NCBI GenBank assembly: GCA_000621905.1
Contig: JHXB01000008.1
Span: 98,246-162,245 of the forward strand
DNA from: Lachnospiraceae bacterium NC2004
GTDB lineage: Bacteria; Bacillota; Clostridia; Lachnospirales; Lachnospiraceae
Direction: 5' to 3'
Length of the DNA: 64,000 nucleotides
Shown one piece after another: positions 44,477 to 52,863 of the stretch (position 1 is the first letter of the stretch; every line of letters begins with the position of its first letter). The notes under the pieces were generated by a model that was not told the DNA's origin, did no database searches, and saw only the letters and a program-made list of their open reading frames with translations. A program made the position numbers and the translations under genes.

Positions 44477-44571
44477 TTACCTTCTTCTATCGTTGCCGGT
44501 TCTCTTGTAGTACTCTGACTTATTATGGTACATATCCGCATCTGCCATCTTCTCATTCAATGTATCTACAT
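44477..44571 (-). pseudogene. C-terminal remnant of a GGDEF-domain gene
   Basis: Read in another frame just behind the 618-aa gene, 32 codons encode DTLNEKMADADMYHNKSEYY then KRTGNDRRR and a stop. That is the usual tail of diguanylate cyclase domains (ADxxMYxxKxxYY...). There is no start codon or ribosome site for it, and the rest of the domain is absent. The upstream gene probably replaced or inserted into a cyclase gene here. Confidence 0.6.
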
Positions 44572-46422
44572 CATATGTTTTTTAGCAGCTTTTGCATTGG
44601 CCTGTTTGGTCATATGCTCATCATAATCCTTTCTTATACCTTTAACAATATCAGAAGTTGTCTTGGATAATCTCTCCACCGCTGCCAGACGGGATTTGCC
44701 GTTGTCGGTTCTTGGCCCCATAATCAATCCCTGACGCTTATCATAGTAATCTAAAACCGTCTTATTAAGGGTTGCCAGCTTCATCATATTGACATTAAAG
44801 TTATCCGGGTTGTTCAGCTCATCAACCACAGACTTCATGGCATCCATCATCTTCTTCATGTATTCACTCGGACTCTTACCTTTGTTGTATTCGGTAAGAT
44901 TCTTGTACGCCTCTTTAATTTCATTGGCCTGTTCCCCGGTAATCGTCTTGTCATGTTCCTTGATAAAGTCTTCATATGATTTCTTCTTGACCTTATCCTT
45001 CTTAAACTCCTTCTTTATTTTGTTCTCTTCTTTTATCTTAGTGTTGACATTCTTAGCCAGAATACTCTGATATGCTGAATTAAGACTTTTCGACGAACCT
45101 CTCTTAATAAATGCATCCTTAAATGCCTGGTCCTTAACTATCTCATTTCTCATATTCTGTAGAAGCTCATCCGCTTTCTTTGTATCAACATTGCCGGCTT
45201 TGTCGGTTATCTTGTCATAAAATGTAACCTGAGCAGCTTTTGTAGAAAGTGTTTTGGCTATTATATAATCAACCGCCTTTATCATATCCTCCCTCATAAA
45301 CGGAGAGTTATTGTCTTTATACCGGCTGATATAATCAGCTATATTCTGCTCAAATTCAGTCTTTGTTACCGCCTTCTTATCATTACCCGCAAAGGAATAT
45401 TCATTGATATCAAGCTTTTTGTCATCCTCTGCCTTTTTTGACAGGTATGAGTTCCATTTGCTTAACAAACTCTCCTTTGTAAGTTCGGGAATATTATCCT
45501 TCTCCTCATTCATGAAAACCTGAAAATCAAAATCATTCTCCAGCTTCCATGCACGTTCGCTGATTCTTGCGTTTCTGTATTCCCAGCAGCTATCGGCGTT
45601 ACTGTGAAGCGTAACCCAGGGTTTCTTCTCTAACGCTCTTGCAAGGGCGGATGCTGCACTATGCATATTGACAGTCGGCTTACCGTCTCCCTTCTCTCCC
45701 GCAAACTCCTTGTTGCCGTCGCGGTATACTTCCTTTAGGAAACTCAAATCCTTATTAAATATATTATCATCCTTTTTGGCATATTGCGCCTCATCTTCTT
45801 TCACATACTCATTTTTTCTTACGGCGCTTTCAACAGCATTCTTTATGTGTTCGATTCCAAACTCAACAGACTCCATCTCTTCAGGAGAATTATGATCAGG
45901 TCTGTCGTCAATCTCTACCATAGTATTCCTTCGTTTAATCTCAGGAGAATCATAGTGATCGTAAATCTTCGTATGATAAATATACGCACCAAGCACATTC
46001 CTATCTCCCCAGATATTACGGTCTCCGTACTTCACCATGTTCGTCATCTCTTCTAAGAACTCTGGTTCAGTCTCAAATCTTCTTGCAATATATTCCATGT
46101 CATCAAATGTCAGCCTATTGGCATCGCCATCCTGAGCATCCATCTTGTAATAACCTCTCATGAGAAGGCATGAGAATATAAGATCGTAATCTCTCTCATC
46201 CGGAGGGAGAAGTGCCTGCTCCTCTAGAATATCATAAGAAAATGTTCTGGAATAACCAAGATTCTTAAATTTAAAGGGGAATTTTGAAGACAATATATAT
46301 GCGCCATTCTCAGACTTAATATCTATATTCACTTCATCGTAATCATTCTCCTCATAAAGAAACACACCTGCATTTGCCTGATCAGGCTCAATATCAATCT
46401 TGTTCTCTTCAATCTCTTTCAT
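44566..46422 (-). CDS. Unknown 618-aa charged, helical protein
   Basis: No signal peptide or membrane segment, very rich in Lys, Glu, Asp and Asn. The first 200 residues include a mixed region with paired GDRN motifs (GDRNIWGDRN). Residues from about 280 on are mostly helical and probably coiled. The C-terminal RQGLIMGPRTDNGKSRL block looks like a short conserved tail. I do not recognise the family. The composition resembles the 819-aa kinase-like protein at 50254, but I see no shared motif. Its stop is followed directly by a GGDEF remnant. Confidence 0.8.
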   Translation of the reverse strand: MKEIEENKIDIEPDQANAGVFLYEENDYDEVNIDIKSENGAYILSSKFPFKFKNLGYSRTFSYDILEEQALLPPDERDYDLIFSCLLMRGYYKMDAQDGDANRLTFDDMEYIARRFETEPEFLEEMTNMVKYGDRNIWGDRNVLGAYIYHTKIYDHYDSPEIKRRNTMVEIDDRPDHNSPEEMESVEFGIEHIKNAVESAVRKNEYVKEDEAQYAKKDDNIFNKDLSFLKEVYRDGNKEFAGEKGDGKPTVNMHSAASALARALEKKPWVTLHSNADSCWEYRNARISERAWKLENDFDFQVFMNEEKDNIPELTKESLLSKWNSYLSKKAEDDKKLDINEYSFAGNDKKAVTKTEFEQNIADYISRYKDNNSPFMREDMIKAVDYIIAKTLSTKAAQVTFYDKITDKAGNVDTKKADELLQNMRNEIVKDQAFKDAFIKRGSSKSLNSAYQSILAKNVNTKIKEENKIKKEFKKDKVKKKSYEDFIKEHDKTITGEQANEIKEAYKNLTEYNKGKSPSEYMKKMMDAMKSVVDELNNPDNFNVNMMKLATLNKTVLDYYDKRQGLIMGPRTDNGKSRLAAVERLSKTTSDIVKGIRKDYDEHMTKQANAKAAKKHMM

Positions 46423-46515
46423 ACTTATCTCTCCTTATAATGATATCCACGGGTTACTCTTGCAATATCATAACACTATAACAGCAACAAAAGAGAAACA
46501 ACACTTAAGCAATCT

Positions 46516-47394
46516 TTATTGAAAATATAATTCCTTAATCTCTTCAGTTGGCATATCCTTGCCGGTCCACAGCTTAAAGCTTGCAGCCCCCTGATAAAGA
46601 AGCATATACATTCCGTTAAATGTAGAAAGACCCACTTCTTTAGCCTGCTTTAATAACTTGGTTTCTAACGGATTGTAAATGATATCGGCAACGGTAAGTC
46701 CTTCATGGAATACCGCTTTGTCTTTAAACCAATCATCATCTATTATGCACGCATCAACCTTAGGAGCCATTCCGACAGAAGTTGCATTGGTGAGCATATC
46801 TGCATTTGCAATAGTTTCCTTAAGTATACTGCTATCTTCAAAATCATGCAGTCTAACTTTGCACTCAGTTCTGTCATTAAGCTTACTAACCATCTCTTCG
46901 GCCCTGCCAAAGAACTGATCCCTGATTGAGAACACATCTATCTCTGACACACCATCAAGCGCAGCCTGAGTCAAGATAGCAGTTGCCGCTCCGCCGGCAC
47001 CCAAAAGCACCATCTTACCTCCGACTATGTCATGGCCTGCATCCTTAGCTGAACGCATAAAACCAATTCCGTCTGTTGTGTATCCCTTAAAACGGCCATT
47101 ATCATTGACCACTGTATTGACCGCACCCGCAATCTCCGAGCTGATATCAAGCTCATCACAAAGCTTCACCATGAGATTCTTATTAGGCATGGTGAGGTTG
47201 AATCCTCTTACACCCATAACTTTTAAGCCTTCAGTAGCTTTCTCCAAGTTAGACTCATCAATCTCAAAACACAAATATCTGTAATCAAGATCAAGAAGCT
47301 CAAACGCTTTATTGTGCATAAGTGGCGACTTGCTGTGCTTAACCGGGCTGCCCAAAAGTCCCGTAAGTATTGTATTACCTGTAATCTCCTTCAT
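46516..47394 (-). CDS. aroE: Shikimate dehydrogenase
   Basis: Reduces 3-dehydroshikimate in the chorismate pathway that feeds the nearby trp genes. The substrate site is PVKHSKSPLMHNKAF, the catalytic Lys is in NLTMPNK, and the NADP loop is LLGAGGAATAI. 292 aa. The start follows GGAGGAGCAT. It lies 9 bp behind hslO. Confidence 0.95.
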   Translation of the reverse strand: MKEITGNTILTGLLGSPVKHSKSPLMHNKAFELLDLDYRYLCFEIDESNLEKATEGLKVMGVRGFNLTMPNKNLMVKLCDELDISSEIAGAVNTVVNDNGRFKGYTTDGIGFMRSAKDAGHDIVGGKMVLLGAGGAATAILTQAALDGVSEIDVFSIRDQFFGRAEEMVSKLNDRTECKVRLHDFEDSSILKETIANADMLTNATSVGMAPKVDACIIDDDWFKDKAVFHEGLTVADIIYNPLETKLLKQAKEVGLSTFNGMYMLLYQGAASFKLWTGKDMPTEEIKELYFQ

Positions 47395-47403
47395 ATGCTC
47401 CTC

Positions 47404-48276
47404 CTATTTAGCTTCGTTAAGAAGCTTCTTTAAATCGTCTATATCGTACTTATAATGCGAATTGCAGAAATGGCAGTTGACTTCTATCGCCTCGCCGTCT
47501 GCTATCATTTTCTCAAGCTCGACCTTACCCACTGAAATCAAGGCTTTTGCGACATATTCCTTAGAGCACCCGCAATGGAACTTAGTAGGCACCTTGGCTG
47601 TAATCTCATAGTCGTCAAAAAGCTCAGCTATTATGTCCTCAGGGCTCTTGCCTTGATCAAGATAACTTGTTATTGAGGCAAATGCTGACAGCTTCTCCTC
47701 TAACGCTGCAATCGTCTTCTCCTCCGCAAAAGGCATGAGCTGAACAATGAAGCCTCCCGCCTGTCTTACGGTATTCTCTTTGTTCATAAGAACTCCTAAA
47801 GCAACAGAAGTCGGTATCTGCTCGCTGCTTGCAAAATAGTAAGTGAGATCCTCTGCTATCTCGCCGGAAACGAGCTCAGTCTGTCCGACATAAGGCTCTT
47901 TGAGGCCTATATCCTTGATAACCCTTAAAAATCCGTTGCCTACAGCTCCGCCGACATCAAGCTTGCCTATAGAGTTCGGTGGAAGCATAACATCCGGAAC
48001 CTCTACATATCCCTTGACATCTGCATTTGAATTGGCAGTTACAGTTATGCCTTTCATTGGTCCGTCGCCCTGAATCTGAAGGGTTATTACATCATCATCA
48101 TTCTTACACATCGCGCCCATCATAGCACCTGCAGTCATAAGTCTTCCAAGTGCAGCTGATGCTATAGGGCTTAGATTGTGGCGTTCTCTCGCTGTCTCTG
48201 TCATTTGCCTTGTTGTCGCAGCAAAAAATCTTATCTGATTCTCGGCTGCCATTCCACTAATTATATAATCTTCCAT
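47404..48276 (-). CDS. hslO: Hsp33 redox-regulated chaperone
   Basis: Holdase activated by oxidation and heat. The C-terminal zinc site has all four Cys (FHCGCSKEYV and CHFCNSHY). The N-terminal domain carries the RQAGGFIVQLMP and GRLMTAGAMMG blocks. 290 aa. The start follows AAAGAGGAAAGAC. First of a two-gene unit with aroE. Confidence 0.96.
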   Translation of the reverse strand: MEDYIISGMAAENQIRFFAATTRQMTETARERHNLSPIASAALGRLMTAGAMMGAMCKNDDDVITLQIQGDGPMKGITVTANSNADVKGYVEVPDVMLPPNSIGKLDVGGAVGNGFLRVIKDIGLKEPYVGQTELVSGEIAEDLTYYFASSEQIPTSVALGVLMNKENTVRQAGGFIVQLMPFAEEKTIAALEEKLSAFASITSYLDQGKSPEDIIAELFDDYEITAKVPTKFHCGCSKEYVAKALISVGKVELEKMIADGEAIEVNCHFCNSHYKYDIDDLKKLLNEAK

Positions 48277-48351
48277 GTCTTTCCTCTTTCCATTTGGTTT
48301 TAGTCTAGTATCCTATCATACGAGCTCATTGTCAAGTGCCATCGTGATAAC

Positions 48352-48380
48352 TTGCGATATTATATCAACAGTGCTATAAT
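48352..48380 (+). promoter_or_regulatory. Promoter of the 169-aa lipoprotein gene
   Basis: TTGCGA (48352-48357) and TATAAT (48375-48380) are 17 bp apart; the start codon lies 58 bp downstream. Confidence 0.7.
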
Positions 48381-48437
48381 ATCGGGATATTAGGGGAAGG
48401 TTTTACTATATTACTTTCAAACTAGGAGGAAGACATT

Positions 48438-48947
48438 ATGAGAAAGAAAGTATTAACACTTATGATTCTCGGCGTATTGTCTGCGGGCTTGCTTGTTGCA
48501 TGTGGCAAGGATTCATCTGTCACATCAAGCGAGACACCTAAGACTACAGAGGCTGCTGCCGAAGCCGAGGACACAACAGAAGATGAATCTGCTGCTGTTG
48601 ATGATTTCACAGGAGATTTTGATCTTGAGGGATCTTGGATTGATGAGGTTAGCAAGCGCGCAACCATGGATGTTACCAAGAATTCTGACGGAAGCTATGA
48701 TATCTTAGTATCATGGGGTGGCGGTGTAAATGAATCAGCCAAATGGCAGATACACGGTCAGTATGACGAGAAGGCAGGTATGCTTTCATACACCGATGGT
48801 AAGTACGCAATTCATACATTTGACGATGACGGCAAAGAGACTCTTTCTGATGAGACCACAACTGAGGGTGCTTTCTTATTGGAAGATGGCAAGCTTCGTT
48901 GGCAGGACTCTAAGAATTCAGAAGACGGACTGTTCGTGAGGGATTAA
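48438..48947 (+). CDS. Unknown small lipoprotein
   Basis: 169 aa. Lipobox LLVACGKD, a Thr/Ala/Glu/Asp-rich spacer of about 40 residues, then a compact beta-rich domain (GSWIDEVSKRATMDVTKNSD, later VSWGGGVNE) ending in LRWQDSKNSEDGLFVRD. Such small lipocalin- or beta-sandwich-like lipoproteins are common in Clostridia, but I cannot name its role. The start follows AGGAGGAAGACATT. Confidence 0.85.
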   Translation: MRKKVLTLMILGVLSAGLLVACGKDSSVTSSETPKTTEAAAEAEDTTEDESAAVDDFTGDFDLEGSWIDEVSKRATMDVTKNSDGSYDILVSWGGGVNESAKWQIHGQYDEKAGMLSYTDGKYAIHTFDDDGKETLSDETTTEGAFLLEDGKLRWQDSKNSEDGLFVRD

Positions 48948-48995
48948 TTCATATCATTTTATAACATAGTTGCAAAGTTAATAATTACAAAGTAA

Positions 48996-49019
48996 AAGCC
49001 TGCTCTGATGAGCAGGCTT
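48996..49019. terminator. Shared terminator of two converging genes
   Basis: AAGCCTGCTC-TGAT-GAGCAGGCTT between a plus-strand and a minus-strand gene. It is followed by TTATTATT on the right and, on the minus strand, by TTTACTTTG, so it can work in both directions. Confidence 0.75.
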
Positions 49020-49029
49020 ATTATTATGG

Positions 49030-49950
49030 TTATTCCACCGAAACGTATATATCCTTGGTTACTCCGCCGTATGTTACGGTAAGCTTAGTGTTGCCGACAC
49101 CGACGGATTTGAGTTTGCCGTCAGAAGTCATCTCGACTACGTTATCATTTGCAATCGTCATACTGTCTGCCTTATAAAGCTTGCCGGCTTTTATGCCTCC
49201 GATTGTCACATCTATGTCAATCGCTTTGGTCTCATTTAAGGCAAGCTTGATATTGTCGGTCACAATCTTAACCTTCGATGAGGTAATCTCCATAATCTGG
49301 TTGCGTTTGCCCTTCGTACCACTACTCGCCTTCTTAAGATCATATGAAGAAAACTCTCCGCTAACAGCGTAATATCCGCCCTCTGTCAGTCTAAAACATG
49401 CAAGTCCTATATACTTGTTGTTAGGATCAATCATCTGCGTGTAGTGGCCGGTGACCGCATTCTTATTCTTCTTAACCCAGTCATTCTTCTCGGCGTACCA
49501 CTGCTTGATGCCCTTAGTCATACCACTTGAATTCCAAGCCAAAACCTCGCCCCATGACTGAACTCCGCCGTACTTAGTCGTAAAGCAAAGCGTTCCATTA
49601 GGTCTCGTATGGCTGTTCACAACCGCTGCCTCAGCAGCTCTTGTCTCTGCAATCCACAAAAGCTCCTTCGAAAGCTTGATAGGCTTGTAATCCTTCTTCT
49701 TAAGCTTCTTGCCGGTATGCGGATTAATGTAGTGCTTGTTGCAAGCTTCCTTTCTATACTTGTTGATAAGCTTAACCGCCTTCTCTAAATCACCCGAAAA
49801 CTTACCGGACACCGTAACCAGCACATTTCCTTCATTGGCCACGGCTACGTCGGTCTCTCTTGTAGAAACCGCAGCAGCATTAATCATCAATGAAAATGAA
49901 AGCACTACGGCCATAATCATAACAACAGATATTTTAAACATTTTCTTCAT
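49030..49950 (-). CDS. Secreted CAP/SCP-domain protein with Ig-like tail
   Basis: 306 aa from the ATG at 49950 (6 bp from AAGGAGG; the earlier ATG touches it). A signal peptide (to about residue 28) is followed by a CAP domain with LINKYRKEACNKHYINP, HTRPNG, SWGEVLAW and TGHYTQMI, then a C-terminal BIG2-like domain (about 220-306). CAP proteins in bacteria are secreted with mostly unknown function, some of them proteases or matrix binders. Confidence 0.9.
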   Translation of the reverse strand: MKKMFKISVVMIMAVVLSFSLMINAAAVSTRETDVAVANEGNVLVTVSGKFSGDLEKAVKLINKYRKEACNKHYINPHTGKKLKKKDYKPIKLSKELLWIAETRAAEAAVVNSHTRPNGTLCFTTKYGGVQSWGEVLAWNSSGMTKGIKQWYAEKNDWVKKNKNAVTGHYTQMIDPNNKYIGLACFRLTEGGYYAVSGEFSSYDLKKASSGTKGKRNQIMEITSSKVKIVTDNIKLALNETKAIDIDVTIGGIKAGKLYKADSMTIANDNVVEMTSDGKLKSVGVGNTKLTVTYGGVTKDIYVSVE

Positions 49951-50083
49951 AGGCATCCTCCTTGAAATAACATACTCCCTATATATGTAATATATCTCAA
50001 ATGCGGCGTATTTTCAATATAAATGTATGCTAAGTGAGTAGTAATTCTCCCTCATTTCATTCAGGAGAAAGATTCTTCGCTTC

Positions 50084-50124
50084 GCTAACTTACCAGTGGG
50101 GCCTGTCCCCACTGGTAAATTAGC
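50084..50124. repeat. GGGGCCTGTCCCC palindrome
   Basis: Arms GCTAACTTACCAGT and ACTGGTAAATTAGC around GGGGCCTGTCCCC. It lies upstream of the kinase-like gene and carries the TTACCAG arm type also found at 52715-52799. Confidence 0.75.
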
Positions 50125-50253
50125 AACGAAATATTAAGTTTGTTATATATTTGTTGCTACTAAAGGAGTATAATTAAAGCAAACTATGAATCGGGGTTTC
50201 AAAACCATATGAAAGACACTAGCGGGATGTTTATATTATAAAGGAGAATGACT

Positions 50254-52713
50254 ATGCCAAAGAAGAAAGTTGAGAGTAAAATCAATAAAAGAAAAGTTGA
50301 GTATTACAATACTTTTACAATATTGTTTAGTGACGACAAAATTAGAGATACATTTGCTAAACTTAATCAAACAATTGATGCCTGCGGCAAAAAACGCCTC
50401 AATTATAAAAGCCTAAACAAGTTAAAAACCGTTTATCAAAGAGCATTTGACGCTCTTAACGAGAAATATGAGGCTGATCATCTCGAGTTGGACAAGCAAT
50501 TTAACCTTATACAAGACTGCAAGCTTTTTAAAGAGTACCGCGACGGCAAAAAAAAGATTGAGGATATCACCAACCAAAAGGACAAAGATTTCATATTGGA
50601 CGGCATTAAGAGAATTAATGAGATTGAAGTGCAGACTCAGTTCTTTGAAACACTCAGAAATCAACTTTCGTGGATGAAGAAAGTCAGAAAAGACTTAAGC
50701 AAAGACATCACCATGATTGCTTACTCCATCGATAACGATAAAACACCTACTTTAACTGAGATGTATGAGCAATCAAGAGCTTCACATACAAAGCTCAATC
50801 TTGCAAATGTTGATAAATTCGGCGGTGGAATCAGCGTGAGATATTTTATTGAAGACAAAGGATATTTCACACCAACCGAAAGAAAAACAGATTTCAAAAG
50901 CAAAACAGAAGCATTTATGAAAAAGCTGGCAGACAAATATCCTGTCGAGTCTGCTGCATTGTCATCTCCAACAGCAGAAACACTATTAGAGGCAGTGTTT
51001 ACCGGTAGGGAATTTATAGACAACTTCCACAGTCAAAGAAACTATTTTCTTGCAGTAACAAGAAACCAAAAGAACGCTGACGATTTAAAAACTGTTTTAA
51101 TTAATTATATAAATACTAACGAGAAAACTGATCAGGATTTCAAGAACAAGCACATTGAATTTTTAAACAAGCACATAACCAATGACAAAAGTGCAAGAAT
51201 GTTTATTGAATACTTATGCGGCACACTAAAGTTGCGAAATACCAGAAGCGTTAACAGAACATTAGGCATCAATTCGCATTCTAAAACCGAGAGAAGAAAT
51301 GCTGCATTTTATCACATGTCCGAACTTCTCGGATGCCAGGATGTTATTGCCAGAGCGGAAAGCCTCCATATTAAGGATATCATTACCGGCAAAGTCATCC
51401 AAGGTACCTATATGGAAAATGTAGACGGAGCCGACATTAATAAGATTGACGACTACACCGAAAAACTGATGGGACTCACTCCTAAAGCTCTTGATTCAAG
51501 CTTTGAATTAAAGAAATCTTTGGCAAAGATACAATTCCTTGATTTTATTCAGGGTAATCCTGACAGACACCTTGGAAATATGTTATATCAGTTTGATCCA
51601 TTCGGTACCATTACCGGTGTTAAAGGCATTGACAACGATACATGTTTAGGAAAGAAAAACCACATAGGTGCTCTTTCAGGAATTGCTTTAGAGAATCTTT
51701 CGGTTATTCCAAAAGATGCATTTGAAGCTCTTATAGGTATGGATACAAATGCCATCAAAACAATGTACTACGGTTACGATTTAACAACGGAAGAGATCGA
51801 CAACGTACTCTTGAACATTAAGGTTATTAAAGAGAAGGCTCTTGAGGACATGAAGTACTTTGAAGATAAGCCTGAAGGATACATTGAAGACGGAAGAATT
51901 AAAGTTGTTTCTGACGAGGAGCTTAAAAAGATTTCAATCTACGAGCTCGCCAACAATAGAAGTGCAAATGAAATTAAGCAGGGTAATAAAGACAAGAATT
52001 TATTTGCAAGCGTAATCAATTTTGCCAACGGCAAAGGTCCTGCATCCCGACACGAAGTTGCATTAGAATGTGCTTATGATGATGTTCAGACAATTTGGGA
52101 TGCCGCTAGGGAATTAGATATTATACATAATAAAATGGTTGACATAGACCGAGTAACATTTAACGGCTCAAGACGATTTGCTCACGCGATGGAGTCGATT
52201 TTAGCATTTGTTAATTACATGGGTGAAGTCGAAACAGAGGATAAAGATAAAAACAAATTCACTAACGCTTTCTTTGAAGAAAGTAGCAGAGGCGTCATAA
52301 TCCCTGATGTGGTAAGAATAACCAAAGCAGAACGCTTACTTGAAACAGCATTAGACGATCTTGACACCTATATAAACGGTAAGAATTCTGAAAAGATTGA
52401 ACAGAAGAAACATGACAGTCCTGCATTTGTCAGACTTAAGCTTGCCAAAGAGGCCAGAAAATTAATAAACAAAAGCGCTAATGCAGCCTATGGAATAACC
52501 GACAAGAGTGCTCTCCAAAAGGTTATTCGCACATCCAAGAATCGAATTAAAAAACAGTGCGAGAATGAACTTAAGGAGATCAATGCATTGAATGAAAAGA
52601 AGTATCAAGATATGATTAAACAGATAAAAGCGCCTGAGAAAGATAACAACAATGAGATTAAGAATAATCCTGTTGTTAAAAAGTCAAGCACTGCTAACAG
52701 TATGATTAAATAA
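50254..52713 (+). CDS. Unknown 819-aa protein with kinase-like motifs
   Basis: The middle of the protein has the layout of a protein or lipid kinase. It shows a glycine loop (KFGGGISVRYF, near 189), an alphaC-like helix (RNAAFYHMSELLG, near 348), a hinge (VIQGTYMENVDG), a catalytic loop GNPDRHLGNML (D437, H439, N442) and a metal-binding GIDND (D460, D462). GNxDRHxxN with a later IDN is closest in style to PI4-kinase/HipA-type atypical kinases. The flanks are long helical regions. There is no signal peptide or membrane span. The ATG at 50254 is 7 bp from AAGGAG. The target is unknown. Confidence 0.8.
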   Translation: MPKKKVESKINKRKVEYYNTFTILFSDDKIRDTFAKLNQTIDACGKKRLNYKSLNKLKTVYQRAFDALNEKYEADHLELDKQFNLIQDCKLFKEYRDGKKKIEDITNQKDKDFILDGIKRINEIEVQTQFFETLRNQLSWMKKVRKDLSKDITMIAYSIDNDKTPTLTEMYEQSRASHTKLNLANVDKFGGGISVRYFIEDKGYFTPTERKTDFKSKTEAFMKKLADKYPVESAALSSPTAETLLEAVFTGREFIDNFHSQRNYFLAVTRNQKNADDLKTVLINYINTNEKTDQDFKNKHIEFLNKHITNDKSARMFIEYLCGTLKLRNTRSVNRTLGINSHSKTERRNAAFYHMSELLGCQDVIARAESLHIKDIITGKVIQGTYMENVDGADINKIDDYTEKLMGLTPKALDSSFELKKSLAKIQFLDFIQGNPDRHLGNMLYQFDPFGTITGVKGIDNDTCLGKKNHIGALSGIALENLSVIPKDAFEALIGMDTNAIKTMYYGYDLTTEEIDNVLLNIKVIKEKALEDMKYFEDKPEGYIEDGRIKVVSDEELKKISIYELANNRSANEIKQGNKDKNLFASVINFANGKGPASRHEVALECAYDDVQTIWDAARELDIIHNKMVDIDRVTFNGSRRFAHAMESILAFVNYMGEVETEDKDKNKFTNAFFEESSRGVIIPDVVRITKAERLLETALDDLDTYINGKNSEKIEQKKHDSPAFVRLKLAKEARKLINKSANAAYGITDKSALQKVIRTSKNRIKKQCENELKEINALNEKKYQDMIKQIKAPEKDNNNEIKNNPVVKKSSTANSMIK

Positions 52714-52714
52714 T

Positions 52715-52799
52715 GGCTAAGTGATCAATGGGGACAGACCCCTCTGGTAAGTTAGGACCTAACTTACCAGAGGGGTCTGTCCCCATTGGTTACTTAGCC
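52715..52799. repeat. 85-nt double palindrome behind the kinase-like gene
   Basis: Two GGGGACAGNCCCC-family units joined head to head. The arms of about 41 bp (GGCTAAGTGATCAATGGGG... and its complement ending CCCCATTGGTTACTTAGCC) differ at only a few bases, around a GAC loop. It starts 2 bp after the stop codon and has no T-tract. Confidence 0.85.
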
Positions 52800-52817
52800 T
52801 TGACAGTATTCCTCCTT

Positions 52818-52840
52818 AAATGTAGAATATATCTACATTT
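52818..52840. promoter_or_regulatory. Inverted repeat upstream of the NhaC gene
   Basis: AAATGTAGA and TCTACATTT, 9-bp perfect arms around ATATA, 24 bp before the start codon. It is suitable as a repressor site or a leader hairpin. Confidence 0.45.
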
Positions 52841-52863
52841 ATATATAAATAGGAGTGTTAAAA

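Noticed and set aside
50165..50240. Leader of the kinase-like gene as a c-di-GMP (GEMM) riboswitch
   Set aside because: AAAACCATATGAAAG resembles part of GEMM, but the following ACGCAAAGCC segment and the second stem are missing.
44566..52713. Region as a prophage or conjugative island
   Set aside because: aroE, hslO and other core genes lie between the unusual genes, and no integrase, portal or transfer gene is seen.
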